DNA of 64,000 nt from Blepharisma japonicum (lineage: Eukaryota > Ciliophora > Heterotrichea > Heterotrichida > Blepharismidae): positions 310,001-374,000 of the forward strand of contig CATKHK010000025.1 in NCBI GenBank assembly GCA_949751835.1. Reading direction: 5' to 3'. Shown piece by piece: positions 1-10,614 of this stretch. Every line of letters begins with the position of its first letter. The stretch's first letter is position 1. The notes beneath the pieces were generated by a model, which ran no database searches, was not told the origin of the DNA, and worked only from the letters and a program-made list of their open reading frames with translations. Made by a program: the position numbers and the translations under genes.

Positions 1-888
1 CTCTAGCAATAGCTCGTATCCGTTTCCAGTCAAATTTTGTTCCATTTCAATAATCTCAAATGCTTTTTTAATCGCTTCCTCGTGAAATCCAAATTCAAAA
101 TGAGCTGCTGCTAATCGACAATGGTTTTCAGTATTTTCATAATCAAACAAAATATCTTCTTGTATCCCAAGAATTACCGCTCTATATTCTTTCATGTTTA
201 CTTTATATAAGCTTTTTTCTACAGCTTGATTTATTGTATCTACTAGTTTGCCTACTTCAGGATTTCTTGAAGCATCAACTCCATACTTATTAGAAATCCT
301 TTTAGCAAATATTTCAGCATTCGGCAAATCACCGATTTCTAAGTAACCTCTAGCTAAGGCTACCCAGCAAGTAAGCTCATATTTTTCTAAAAAAAAGTCA
401 CTACTAATTATATCTTTATACTCCTGGATAGATTCTAAAATTTTATTTTGTTGGAGAAAATCAGCAGCTTTATTGATTTTTGTAATAATTATGTCTTCTT
501 TTGTGCATATACCAGACATAAGTCGCAAAACATTGACAAAGTTTTCCATTGATTTTTCATCTAAATTGCCTTCAACTCTTTCTATTAAAGCGCCATGATT
601 GAGAATGAATAGTGCTGGGATTTTTTTAATTTGGACTGATTGAGCAAGAAGAGGTAAGGATTCAACATTTAGTTTGGCATATCCTCACTTACCTTTGTCA
701 ATATTGAAGTAATTTGAGAACACTCGGGATATTTGTCGTGATGTATCACATCATTCAGCATAGCATTGCAAAAGAACTGGAGTTTGAGCCTTCATAACGT
801 TTTTATCCCAGTTTTCAATGGTGTCAATTTCATAGATGCTTTCATTGACTACTCCGAACAATCGAAATAGTCTAAATTTTGTAAGCAT
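1..888 (-). CDS. Thioredoxin-fold plus TPR-like protein, CnoX/YbbN-type (3' part cut by window)
   Basis: The frame is open from an ATG at 888 to the window edge (296 codons), so the C-terminus is missing. Residues about 20-125 form a thioredoxin fold, with the active-site region AEWCDTSRQ around residues 44-52 and a KIPALFIL cis-proline strand later. The Trp before the Cys is encoded by TGA, and a second TGA gives Trp in KGKWGYAKLNV. The second active-site Cys is Ser (WCDTS), so a normal dithiol reductase is unlikely. The rest is helical and TPR-like, the layout of bacterial CnoX/YbbN chaperedoxins and related mitochondrial proteins. The basic N-terminus (MLTKFRLFRLF) would suit mitochondrial import. 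The role is inferred. Confidence 0.75.
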
Positions 889-1206
889 CTTTGCCTTTTA
901 TTTTAAAACTAAATTTAGCAATAAAATAATATTGCATTCAATAATAAGAAGTAAATAAATTTATTTCTTTTGATTTATTATTTAGCTTAAAGAATTAAAG
1001 GAGTTTTCTGTGTGCTTTTGTATATTAACTTGGCTTGATATTATGCTAATTTTAATTGTTTAGAGATATTATGCAAAGTTAAAATACAATTAAATAAACA
1101 TAGCTATATCTAAATTTTTAGCAAATAATTCACTAAAACATTTGCAAAATTTAGAAAATTAAATTTATCTCTATTGATTCTTTTTACCACAAATGGTAAA
1201 AAATAG
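889..1206. other. Intergenic, divergent promoter region
   Basis: This AT-rich gap separates the divergent starts of the thioredoxin/TPR gene and the dynein light chain gene, so it should hold both promoters. I see no ORF, repeat or recognisable element. An in-frame TAG lies directly before the ATG at 1207. Confidence 0.5.
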
Positions 1207-1536
1207 ATGCAGCAGGAAAGTTTTAGCTCTCTCAAAAATGATGTTAATTCAAGAGCTCAACAACTTATCAATGTCCTTTTAGGGAATAAAGAATATAACC
1301 AAGAAGAAGTGCAACAATGGACTGCTCAACTTTCTGAAGACATTGTAAAAGGTTTGAAAGAACTTAATAGCAATTTTAAGTATTGCGTTTCCTGTATAAT
1401 TCTTCAAAAAGGAGATGCTGGCATGCACATGAGTTCGACCTGCTTTTGGGACAGCAACCTTGATGGAAGCGTAGCAATTAAATGGGAAAATAGTTCAATG
1501 CATTGCATTGTCAATATTTATGGCATTGCCTTCTAA
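1207..1536 (+). CDS. DYNLT1: Dynein light chain, Tctex type
   Basis: The 109-residue product matches the DYNLT1/Tctex-1 family over its whole length, which is the normal size. Hallmarks are QQWTAQLSEDIV around residues 36-47, FKYCVSCIILQK, then SSTCFWDSNLDGS and the C-terminal strand MHCIVNIYGIAF. Family members form dimers that sit on dynein intermediate chains in cytoplasmic and ciliary dyneins. Here the obvious site of use is ciliary and cytoplasmic dynein motors. The start is set by a TAG immediately upstream, and the gene ends in TAA. No intron is needed. Confidence 0.95.
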   Translation: MQQESFSSLKNDVNSRAQQLINVLLGNKEYNQEEVQQWTAQLSEDIVKGLKELNSNFKYCVSCIILQKGDAGMHMSSTCFWDSNLDGSVAIKWENSSMHCIVNIYGIAF

Positions 1537-1991
1537 CTTAAACTTAACAAAGTTCTTCATCTTCAATTTAAAACACTCAAGCTTTCTAGGGCTTTCTTGC
1601 TGGCGAATTAAATATAAAAATAGAAAAGGATTAAACAGATAAAATGCATGAATTTTTACATAAAGTATTTCTAAATACTTCTAATTAATATGCTGGAAAG
1701 ATATTAACTCAAGGCTGATAACAAGAATTATTTATATGATAAATTAGTAAAGCAAGAAACCAACTCGCATTATGAAATAGACATTGTATAGTATTCAATT
1801 TTTTATGCACTATAAATGCTGGATTTGTTCTCTCAATTTTCTGCTAAACACAATTTAGAGAGTTTGAAGCTTATATTTTTAGTTATTAAAGGGGTTTTTA
1901 CTTAAAACTAGGCAAAACGTCTGAACATAGAAATATGATAAAGTCAGCTTATAATTTGAATTTACCTTACTGAGATTAATTAAGATTTTGT
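1537..1991. other. Intergenic region between convergent genes
   Basis: This is 455 bp of AT-rich sequence between the 3' ends of the dynein light chain gene and the EEP phosphatase gene. It is long for a convergent gap in this window. I see no ORF above about 30 codons and no repeat. Confidence 0.4.
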
Positions 1992-2747
1992 TTAGCTAGG
2001 AATCCCTAAATCAAATATTGCTTGAACTGGATAATGGTCACTTGGATAAAACTGACCATCTTTAATATCTGTAATCACTCTCCCATCCACTACATTTAGA
2101 TTCTTGAACCATATATAATCAATGCATCCAACTTCCCCAAACCTTTCCCAGTTTTCTCTGCTTCCCATCATTTCTGTAGGCCAAGTTACATCAGGCTCTT
2201 TTCCATGAATTTCTTTCATCGAAGATTTAAAATGCCTGCTAAAGACTTCATATGTTTCAGACCCAGGGAAACAGTTTAGATCTCCCATAACGATTATAGG
2301 ACTATCCATCATTGGTCTTAGCCATTCAATTAGTGTTAAAGCCTGCTCAAGTTTAACTTCATCTGAAATATTGTCTAAGTGTGTGTTCACTATCCAAATT
2401 TCTTTGCCATTAACTCTTATTTTCATCCTTTGAGCTACTCTTGTGTTTGACTTATATGTCAAATAACCCTCAGCAATGATTTTTATATGGTTTTTAATCA
2501 AAATCCCATTCCCATCAATTCTAAGATTTATTGAGCCAAGCTCTGTCCATGATAAAGGAATAGGTGCAGGGGAAAAAATAAAGCTGTAGCCAGGATGGTT
2601 ATAGACGTTTTTGTTTCCATTATAGTCTATTTCTTGAAGGCCAACAATATCACTGTCCATTTCGTTAATTGTTCGTGTTATTAGTGGACTTCTGCGCTCA
2701 TAGTATAAGCAAGAGTTCAAGATATTAAAAGTGCTTACTTTCAGCAT
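1992..2747 (-). CDS. Endonuclease/exonuclease/phosphatase (EEP) family protein
   Basis: The 251-residue protein has the complete EEP metal-phosphoesterase set: FNIL (residues 7-10), LQEID with the metal-binding Glu39, NTHLDN (121-126), GDLN (155-158), CIDYIWF (208-214) and SDHYPV (236-241) with the catalytic Asp-His. The family includes DNase I, AP endonucleases, neutral sphingomyelinase and deadenylases. The HLDN and GxxxCIDYIW context fits the small phosphodiesterase branch, but I cannot choose a substrate. There is no signal peptide or membrane segment, so a soluble protein is likely. The start at 2747 is the first ATG and gives a full-length N-terminal strand. Confidence 0.85.
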   Translation of the reverse strand: MLKVSTFNILNSCLYYERRSPLITRTINEMDSDIVGLQEIDYNGNKNVYNHPGYSFIFSPAPIPLSWTELGSINLRIDGNGILIKNHIKIIAEGYLTYKSNTRVAQRMKIRVNGKEIWIVNTHLDNISDEVKLEQALTLIEWLRPMMDSPIIVMGDLNCFPGSETYEVFSRHFKSSMKEIHGKEPDVTWPTEMMGSRENWERFGEVGCIDYIWFKNLNVVDGRVITDIKDGQFYPSDHYPVQAIFDLGIPS

Positions 2748-2967
2748 TTTATTTGTATAATGGAAAATCTAAAAAACCTTTTTCTTAGAAATTATGGATG
2801 GCTACTATAGCCTCTCTGAGTAGAATTTTAAAAATATTTAAATGTTTTAAACAGAACTTTGAAACTATTTATTAATGATTAAAATAAATATTGGTAAATT
2901 TGAGGACTCAAAAATAAAGGTTATATTTTATAAATAAAATTATAACTTATCTTAATTTTGCATTAAA

Positions 2968-4323
2968 ATGGAGACAAGATTAATTGCAAAAGGCTTTTTA
3001 GAGTTCGTAAATTTTGCAGTTTCTCCATTTCATGCTATTTCTCATGCCAAATCATCACTTTTATCTAGCAAATTTCAAGAACTCCATGAGCACGAATCTT
3101 GGAATCTTTCACCAGGCGGCAAATATTTTTTCACTAGAAATGAATCATCAATATACGCATTTTCTGTAGGTTCTCAATATACTCCTCATGAAGGTGGATT
3201 TCGTATAATAGGCTCACATTCAGATTTCCCTTGTCCGAAGCTAGCACCTGTTTCAAAATATGAAAATGAAGGCTTCATCAAGCTAAATATCCAATTATAT
3301 GGAGGAGGTCTCTGGCATTCTTGGTTTGATAGAGATTTAACATTAGCCGGCCGAGTTATAATTTCCCACAATAGCCAAATACACTCCAAGCTGCTACACA
3401 TAAAAAGGCCTATCATAAGCATCCCACAGTTAGCAATCCATTTGACAACAAATAGAGAAAATTTTGAGTTCAATAAAGAAACACAATTTAAACCTTTTTT
3501 ATGCACAGCCAAAGTTGAAAAAGAAAATTACCCAGAAAACAATAAAAGACACACACAAGGCTTGCTTGAATTAATTTCAAAAGAAATAGGATGCAAAACA
3601 GAAGAAATTCTTGACCTTGATCTATGTATTATTGATACAGCTCCTGCAGTGCTATCTGGGCTATATGAAGAATTCATTTCATCTGCAAGGCTTGATAACC
3701 TTATGAGTGCTTATTGTTCTTTTCAGTCTTTAATAAATTCAAATACAGATGGCAAAGATATCAAGCTTCTAGCAGCATTTGATAACGAAGAAGTAGGAAG
3801 CTTGTCAATGCAAGGAGCGAATTCAATAGTTGCTGAACAAACTTTTAGAAGAATTCTTGAAACATTGCCAGGGGATAAAAAAAGCGATTCAATTGAAGGA
3901 TTTTTTAGAAGAAGTTTAGCACTATCAGCTGATATGGCTCATGCTGTGCATCCTAATTATGCTGATAAGCATCAAACTTGTCATAGTCCAACCGTCCATG
4001 GAGGTGTTGTTATTAAAGCTCATCCAAGTCAAAAATATGCAACAGATCCAGTTGGTGCTGCATTTATTAGGGCATTGGCGAAGAAGTACTCTATTCCGAC
4101 TCAAGATTTTGTTGTGAAAAATAATTCTCCTTGCGGATCGACTATAGGGCCTTATATTGGAGGAAATACAGGTATAAGAGTTATAGATATTGGTGCTCCT
4201 ATGCTAGCAATGCATTCTTGTCGTGAATTAATGGGAGTGGATGATGCTTATAATTATATGAAAATTATGGCTGCTTTTTATGATGATTCACAAAATTATT
4301 ATGAAGGCGCACTTTTAGGTTAA
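2968..4323 (+). CDS. DNPEP: Aspartyl aminopeptidase, M18 family
   Basis: The 451-residue protein aligns end to end with DNPEP (about 475 residues in animals). It removes N-terminal Asp or Glu from peptides in the cytosol as part of peptide turnover. Metal and catalytic motifs are all visible: GSHSDFPCPK with His84, YGGGLWHSWFDRDLTLAGRV at 111-130, DNEEVGS starting at residue 272, ADMAHAVHPNY near 321, NNSPCGSTIGP near 385, and the C-terminal His in LAMHSCRE near 416. The frame is uninterrupted and has no intron. It lies head to head with the EEP gene, about 220 bp apart. Confidence 0.95.
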   Translation: METRLIAKGFLEFVNFAVSPFHAISHAKSSLLSSKFQELHEHESWNLSPGGKYFFTRNESSIYAFSVGSQYTPHEGGFRIIGSHSDFPCPKLAPVSKYENEGFIKLNIQLYGGGLWHSWFDRDLTLAGRVIISHNSQIHSKLLHIKRPIISIPQLAIHLTTNRENFEFNKETQFKPFLCTAKVEKENYPENNKRHTQGLLELISKEIGCKTEEILDLDLCIIDTAPAVLSGLYEEFISSARLDNLMSAYCSFQSLINSNTDGKDIKLLAAFDNEEVGSLSMQGANSIVAEQTFRRILETLPGDKKSDSIEGFFRRSLALSADMAHAVHPNYADKHQTCHSPTVHGGVVIKAHPSQKYATDPVGAAFIRALAKKYSIPTQDFVVKNNSPCGSTIGPYIGGNTGIRVIDIGAPMLAMHSCRELMGVDDAYNYMKIMAAFYDDSQNYYEGALLG

Positions 4324-4410
4324 AAATATAAGAAACTTGATAATTATGGTCATCATGTTTATTAAATAAATGGCTTTTAAATCATGACGCAATACTCATT
4401 TTGATTAGAA

Positions 4411-5616
4411 ATGGCCAAAAGAGATCGTAATTCGTTAAGCTATATCAAATGCACGCCCTCATATTTTGATCTTGTTGACCACACTTCAGGGTTCTACAAG
4501 AGTGACATGAGAGGATTTTACATAATGTTTACCCTCATAAGCTCAGGGTATATAGCGATTACTGCTTATGTGAAGTTCGTAACACAAGGAATTCTATTTG
4601 AAGATTCTTACTTACAAAAGATGCTTCAAGATTTCTTTGTCGTCTCTTTGATTTGGCCTGGAATTTTTTGCTATTCATGACTTGCTTATTTTTTACAACT
4701 TTTAATTATAAAAGGATTCCCGTTAAAAGCCGCAAGCATACTACAACATTTTTCACAGTCATTGATGTTTATAGCAGCAAGCCATTTAGCATTAACAAGG
4801 AATTGGGGGTTAACCCAAACAAGTTTTGCAACAATGCTTGCTTTAGTCCATTTTATGAAAATGCATTCTTATACCATGGTAAACCGCGATTTAAGAGAGC
4901 TCGCGTTAGAAAATCCTGGAAAATCAGAATATCCTCAAAATGTAAATGCTAAAAATTTTTTAATTTTTATGGTGACTCCTGCTTTAGTGTATCAAACAAG
5001 CTACCCAAAAATCCCTAAATTCAGGCTGTCATATTTTTTACAAAAATTAGTTTTATTAATTGTCCAACTGGACATGGAGTATATAATTGCTAGCGATCAC
5101 ATTTTACCAATTATCAACATGTCTAGCATATTACCTTTTACCGAGGTATTCAGCCGTCTTGTAATCCCTTGTCTTATTTTTTATATAATGATATTTCTCA
5201 TAGTCTTCGAACAAATTTTAAACCTCTTCGCCGAAATGTCACTATTTGGCGATAGAGAATTTTATTCAGACTGATGAAATTCAACCACTTTTGAAGAATT
5301 CAACAGAAAATGAAACAGGACCGTACATTTATTCCTGCATAAGCACGTTTATTTAGAGTGTTTACAGCGATATCAGCTTTCTGAAAACACTAGCAAGTTT
5401 ATTACCTTCTTTTTCTCAGCATGTTGCCATGAAATGGTTTTAGCTCTGATCTGCAGAGATATTAAACCATATTTGATGCTTTTAATGATCTTTCAAATAC
5501 CTGTTATGCTCTTTCAGAAGTATTTGAATAGGACCTTATTTGGTTTGTACTTTGTCTGGGGATCAATGATGGTAGGACTGCCTCTGTTGTTGTCTTTATA
5601 CTCGAAAGGGTTATAA
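4411..5616 (+). CDS. Sterol/diacylglycerol O-acyltransferase (MBOAT family)
   Basis: Reading TGA as Trp at 4678, 5272, 5275 and further sites gives one 401-residue frame. It is a polytopic membrane protein of the ACAT/DGAT1 branch of MBOAT, which esterifies sterols or diacylglycerol with acyl-CoA in the ER. Residues 284-290 are FYSDWWN, the FYxDWWN signature of this branch, with both Trp encoded by TGA. The catalytic His is H340 in SACCHEMVL. About eight hydrophobic segments flank these. It is shorter than animal SOAT (about 550) because the N-terminal extension is missing. I cannot tell sterol from diacylglycerol as the acceptor. It starts 87 bp after the aminopeptidase gene. Confidence 0.88.
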
Positions 5617-5650
5617 GATTTATAAGATGATATTAATGATAATTATTTAG

Positions 5651-5863
5651 TTAATAACGAGGTTCTGTTATTCTTTGCCAATTTTTGAAGTTGGGCTCAA
5701 ACATAAAGTCCTTTTCGTTGATGAAAAGGCAGTCAAATAAGCATAAAATTCCCCAGAATATTGAGAGCACAGTCCACGGAATCCAGTAATCAGCCCTAGA
5801 AATAAAAGCTATGAACACTAGAATTGTAAAAATCACGAGTTCAACTTTATGTCTTCCGTTCAT
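5651..5863 (-). CDS. Small two-TM membrane protein, unknown
   Basis: I do not recognise this 70-residue protein. It has two hydrophobic stretches, around residues 7-23 and 28-46, joined by a short RADYWIPW turn, then a polar tail (NEKDFMFEPNFKNWQ). The ATG at 5863 is preferred over an in-frame TTG at 5878. The 3' end lies 34 bp from the end of the acyltransferase gene, convergent. The clean open frame with two TM segments and a Trp/Pro-rich turn supports a real gene, but its size keeps confidence moderate. Confidence 0.55.
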   Translation of the reverse strand: MNGRHKVELVIFTILVFIAFISRADYWIPWTVLSIFWGILCLFDCLFINEKDFMFEPNFKNWQRITEPRY

Positions 5864-6160
5864 ATTTATTGATTGCAATATCTAAAAGAATTTAATAAAC
5901 TTACATGTGTAGAAAATTATATTGTTTTTATAATATCTATATGAAGAAAGCCATCGATTTTGATGAATTTTAATTTACCACTTCAAATTATAAAAAAGTT
6001 TGAACTATGGGTGAAATTATGTTTTCAGTTTGCATTTATATACTTGGTAATATAATACAATTTATTCATAGCCTTCTCAAAACTACAGAGCTGGTATGAC
6101 CCAACAAAAATAACGGACATTAGAATATGGACGCAGTTTAAAACCTATTTATATTTATAA

Positions 6161-6997
6161 ATGGGTTGCCAGTCAAGCCGAGAAGACTTGAGCAAGGAAG
6201 AACGAGCGATTATGCTTATGGAAGACCAGCTTGAATTTTTTAAAAATACCTGCAAGATTGTAGATCTGAATTTTAGGAAATATTCCTCGAATGGATCGAT
6301 AAATGCTAATCAATGGTCAGACATAACAAAATCCCTTGGGATCAAAACTAAAAACTGCTATCAATGCCCAAAGGTTGAAGAATTTTATGAGAGGCACAGG
6401 ACCAGCAATGGAGATTATCGTATTAAGCCTTTGTTAACTCTCGGCATTTTGATGAGCAGCGGGACTTCTCGCCAGAAATCAAAGCTTTTATTTGAGATGC
6501 TAGACCCTATGAACTCAAAAGAACTTAGAAAAGAGATAATTGAAGAGATGCTAGAATATATTCTTGACGTCTGTATAAATGATCTACCTGCATTAGTATC
6601 AAATCAAACTTATCCCCCTGTGTCTGAATTTAAAGTTCGAAGCTATGTCCAAATGCTTGCGGATTGTAGAGATGCTGCAAAAGAAAAGCTGCTTCATATA
6701 TTTTTGAATGGAAATCCGAAAGATAAAGAAGCTGTGACATTACATGAGTTTCAAGAAGTTTTTCATGATGAAACGAATGCAAGATTATTTTTCCCGCATG
6801 GGGTAAGGCATTTTGTGTTGAAAAACGGGCATGATGTGCATAAGCTGGAACATAAATTGAAGAAAATGCAAGAAGATAATTTTGGAACTATTGAAGTCAA
6901 AAAGGAGAATGAAGAAAACTTAGAGACTATGGTCAAAAAGGAGAATGAAGGAAACTTAGAAACTACGGAAGATAAAAAGGAAATTGAAAATAAATAA
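6161..6997 (+). CDS. Myristoylated, degenerate EF-hand-like protein
   Basis: The 278-residue protein begins MGCQSSRE, a strong N-myristoylation plus Cys palmitoylation signal, so it should sit on a membrane. Residues 28-60 (KYSSNGSINANQWSDI) and 105-135 have the helix-loop-helix rhythm of EF-hand proteins, but the loops lack most acidic calcium ligands. A Lys/Glu-rich tail starts near residue 235 and holds two copies of a 12-residue repeat (VKKENEENLETM). N-myristoylated EF-hand proteins are common in ciliates. The calcium role is inferred and could be lost. There is no intron. Confidence 0.6.
   Translation: MGCQSSREDLSKEERAIMLMEDQLEFFKNTCKIVDLNFRKYSSNGSINANQWSDITKSLGIKTKNCYQCPKVEEFYERHRTSNGDYRIKPLLTLGILMSSGTSRQKSKLLFEMLDPMNSKELRKEIIEEMLEYILDVCINDLPALVSNQTYPPVSEFKVRSYVQMLADCRDAAKEKLLHIFLNGNPKDKEAVTLHEFQEVFHDETNARLFFPHGVRHFVLKNGHDVHKLEHKLKKMQEDNFGTIEVKKENEENLETMVKKENEGNLETTEDKKEIENK
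6896..6967 (+). repeat. 36-bp direct repeat, two copies
   Basis: Two adjacent copies of a 36-bp unit (6896-6931 and 6932-6967) differ at a few bases. They encode the VKKENE(E/G)NLET repeat in the tail of the myristoylated protein. The in-frame period shows coding expansion by slippage or unequal exchange. Confidence 0.85.
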
Positions 6998-7098
6998 TTA
7001 GAGTAAACATAAAATTAGAGTGAGCAAAGATTTTAGAAATAAGAGATAACTTATTGTATAGGAGTAATAATGTGTTTAATTATATTATATGTTTATGC

Positions 7099-10000
7099 TT
7101 ATACTTTTAATTCAGTGTCAAATGATTCTGTTTTTGTTATGTCCATATTTGCAGGATTAGTTGTTGAATATTCGCTATAATTTATATTCAGCATATCTTC
7201 AATTTTATCTCTTTCACGTGCAATATTCTTTCGTTTTTTTCTGTTTTTTCTTGATGCTTTCACCATCATAAAATTTTTCTCAGAAGTCTTCATTATTCCT
7301 CCCAAAGCACCCATGGCTCCAAATACAGATCCCAATAATGCGCTAAGTACAGTAAGCCATGTTTGTTTTGCAAATCTCTGTGTATATACACTATTTAAAC
7401 TTCTAGCCAAAATAATTTGAATTTTTAAATTCGACGTAAACGGCAGACTATATTAAAATTACTTTTCTACAGTATATTGAGATCCTGCTGTAGGAGGGGT
7501 ATTATAAGAAATATGATATCCTGTCAATTTACCAGGCCAGTCTGATACATACGATTTAAAAAGTGAAGGAATTACAGAAAAATAAAACTTGCTTGGAGAA
7601 GATCCTCTAAAAATTTGATTGTTATCAGGAATTAAGGATTGGAAAATGCCACTGTATTGTTTGGGAATAGATGAAGATGATGTTAAATTAATACTAATAG
7701 CAGAAGTATAGCTTTGCTTTTCTTGCATGTCTAATTCTATATATGCTCCAGTGCTTATTATACAATCAGTAAGGTCAATGTTTATATAGCAGTCACCTTG
7801 AATTTTTTTGCAATTGACATTCATTGAACTATATGTAACATAATAAAATGTCTGATATATAGATGAGTCGCATTTATCACCAGCTACGCAGTCACCTCCA
7901 TATCTATATAAAATGACTTCAATTGTTACAGATGCTGGGAAATCAACCAATTCGCTTTCCAATGCTACTAAGGGTACAAGAGATTTGCTTTCATATACAT
8001 TATTTTTAATAAAAATAATAATACCATCACATATCAGTATTACAGCTGCTGCTACAAATATAATTGAGAATAATCCGCCTATATATGTGTTGCTTCTTAT
8101 CATATTTTCAAACAGCTTATAGTTGTGGTCGTCCTCATAAAGATCAATCTCATGGAGTTTATTTCTTAGCGACTTTATGCATAATAATAAAATAATAGTG
8201 ATGAATAAAGCTGATCCGACAGCAATCAGCAAATCATTAACAATATTATTTGCATCTCTATTATAACTTGAGGCAGGAAACAGTGATGGCTGAATTGATA
8301 AGTATGAAGCAATTATGTCTTTTTTTAATGGCTGGACACTTCCCGCAGGGCAATATCTGTTTATAGGGCACACTCTGCAAGAAGCTGAGCCGTTAAAAGA
8401 ATTATAAGTGCCTGACTCACATGGATAGCATTGGTAAGCAGTATTTGCTCCAATATTTCCATTGAAAGTTCCTGATGGGCAGAGACTGCAACTAGTAGCT
8501 CCATAAAAAGAATTGTATTGTCCTTCAGGGCATGGAACGCACTCATTATTTTTCAGATATGTCCCTGGGCTGCAAGACCATCCACATGATGAATTTGTAG
8601 ATTGATCACAAGCAAGTTCAACTTTTATTAAGCTGTTTTTACCTAAAAATGCTCTCATAGCTTTCCCAGAAGCTGAGCCTCCTCCTTGAATATAGAAACT
8701 TGTCTTGTAGTAAGCAAAAGCAAATGAGTAAAAATAATCTTCTAAACTGTTTTGAAGTGTTGTTGTGTCAGTATTGAGATTTAGAACGTAGATACTATTT
8801 AAAGGATCGGTTCCTCAGGTTTGTCCTCCAATTACACCTATTTCATTTTTTTTATTAAGTAGAACTGCAGCATTGGATCTTGCATTACTCCCTGCTATAT
8901 CATTATGTATATTTACTCATTTTTTTGAAGTCATGTTAAAAATATCAACATTCCCAAGTGGCTGATCTCCATCAGTAGATCCTAACATTGTGTAAAAAAG
9001 AATATTTCCATAGATGTCAGAAGTTAATTCACAAACATGTCCATAAACTGGTAATGGATAAGTCCCAGATTTTTCTTCATAGATCAATGTAAAAGTATTG
9101 GTTCCTGTATTATATAGTCATAGGTCATTTATATTTCCAGACTCTGTTTTGCCTCCGAATATAAAAACATAAGGCAAAAATATTTGCATGCACGCTTCTG
9201 TCCTACCTGATGGTAAATTAGTAGAGCTTGAAGTAACTTTATTTCATGTGTTCGTTATAAGGTTTAGATAAAATAAATCATTTAAGTATGAATTTCCATC
9301 TGAACCTCCAAAAATCACTAGAATATCTCCTTGGGAATCAAAGGCATGACCAGCTCTTGCTGATGGTGGATTACCTGCAGTCATAATTGAGCTTCAGGAA
9401 TAAGGATTATCTGGATCAAATACCCATAGATCATTATAATAAGTATTCCCGCTTTGTCCTCCAAATAGAAATAATTTTGCTTGAGCTGCACATAAAGAGT
9501 GGCTTTTTCTCGGGCTTGGGCTCTTGAACTCTTTATTTATAATTGTATAGGTAATCTCTGGTTTGGTTAAATTTAGCTGTATTAAGCTGTTCATGATTGC
9601 TACACTAGAGCTCGAACTAAAGCCTCCAAAGAAGTAAACAATCTCATTGTTAATAGCAAATGCATACGAATCTCTTGGAATCATGCTTCAATTTTCATCT
9701 TTGGTTATAGTTACTGTAGATCACGCATAAGTGGAATCTAATAAATTGACTTTCATAATATTTTCTACGTCTTTGCCTGTTATATCAGACCATCCAAATA
9801 ATAAATAAAACTCATTATTATATACTGTACTTCCAGTGAGATACCTATAGCCATACGTATTACTGTAATTTGTAATATTTTCTCATTTATTATTCATCAA
9901 ATCATATCTGAAAAATTCCTGATTGAACTCATATATAGTCCCATGTTGTCCTTGACCACCTGCTAAATAGATAAATCCACCTCAGTAATGAATTGTTGGA

Positions 10001-10614
10001 GAATTTAACTTCGGAAGTGAAACTCCCTCTGAGCTGGATTTTGACCAAGTTAAATTTCCGACATGAAATCTATTTATTTGTTACATATACAAATTATTAT
10101 CAGGTCCAGTTGTTAAAGTACCTCCATAAATTGCAAATTTTAATTTGTTACTATCATTCTTGTCATTATATCGTGTATAAGCAAAACGGGATCTGACCGA
10201 AGGGACTTTTCCTGTTTGCTTGATAATAGTCCATTGATAATTTATTAGATCAAAAGTTCACATATCATTTTGAGGGCCGTTTGTTGAGCTTCCTCCAAAT
10301 ATATATAAGAGATCATCATCTGAATCAACAAATCCTCCAAAAAAATACCTTTGCGCTATTTATCGCTTACATGGAGTTGTTTGAGAAGCAGCTTGAAGCT
10401 CATGCCAGCGATAATCTGAAAAAGAGAATTGCCATACATCATTATATATCTTTGATACTCCTTGATTTCCGCCAAAAGTAATCAGACAGTTACCCTTTTG
10501 ATAAAAATCGAGAACATGATATTGTCTCTCTTCTGGCGGTGTGTCTGTTGTAGGAATTCTTGTGATTGTTTGACTAAGGGCTACATTTAATACAGACAAA
10601 ATCCAGAATGTCAT
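7099..10614 (-). CDS. Kelch-propeller / Cys-rich / multi-TM protein, paralogue A
   Basis: Joining four exons around 15-nt introns at 10356-10370, 10070-10084 and 7448-7462, and reading TGA as Trp throughout, gives about 1156 residues. A signal peptide (MTFWILSVLNVALSQT) is followed by kelch repeats (FGGNQG, YIFGGS, LFLFGGQSGN, VFIFGGK, IGVIGGQTWG) to about residue 640. Next comes a Cys-rich GCC2/GCC3 (ephrin-receptor-like) stretch to about 750, with CSPGTY, CPEGQY, CPSGTF and CPINRYCPAGS. TM helices follow near 778-800 and 830-855. A 200-residue extracellular-type region leads to a TM-like glycine-rich segment near 1070-1092 and a basic tail. A surface receptor or adhesion role is inferred. 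The downstream neighbour is its tandem paralogue. Confidence 0.85.
7448..7462 (-). other. 15-nt intron (kelch A, intron 3)
   Basis: GTAATTTTAATATAG splits a codon after GTAGAAAA. Left in, it gives TAA just after YTVEK. Removed, the frame runs on into the C-terminal TM segment and basic tail. Gene B has an intron at the same place (11597-11611). Confidence 0.92.
10070..10084 (-). other. 15-nt intron (kelch A, intron 2)
   Basis: GTAACAAATAAATAG contains an in-frame TAA. Removal gives LYIFHVGNLTWS, matching LYIFDVENLNWS in paralogue B, whose intron lies at the same position. Confidence 0.92.
10356..10370 (-). other. 15-nt intron (kelch A, intron 1)
   Basis: GTAAGCGATAAATAG contains an in-frame TAA. 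Removal joins QTTPS to QRYFFGGFVDS, restoring a kelch blade. The equivalent intron in paralogue B (14511-14525) has no stop. Confidence 0.92.

Noticed and set aside
4411-5616. Three separate small membrane-protein ORFs or a decayed pseudogene
   Set aside because: All pieces are in one frame and separated only by TGA at Trp positions of a conserved family. With UGA as Trp it is one intact gene.
5864-5878. TTG start for the small two-TM protein, and a similar TTG before kelch B at 14778
   Set aside because: Nuclear ciliate genes start with ATG. In-frame ATGs follow within a few codons, and for kelch B the ATG aligns with paralogue A.
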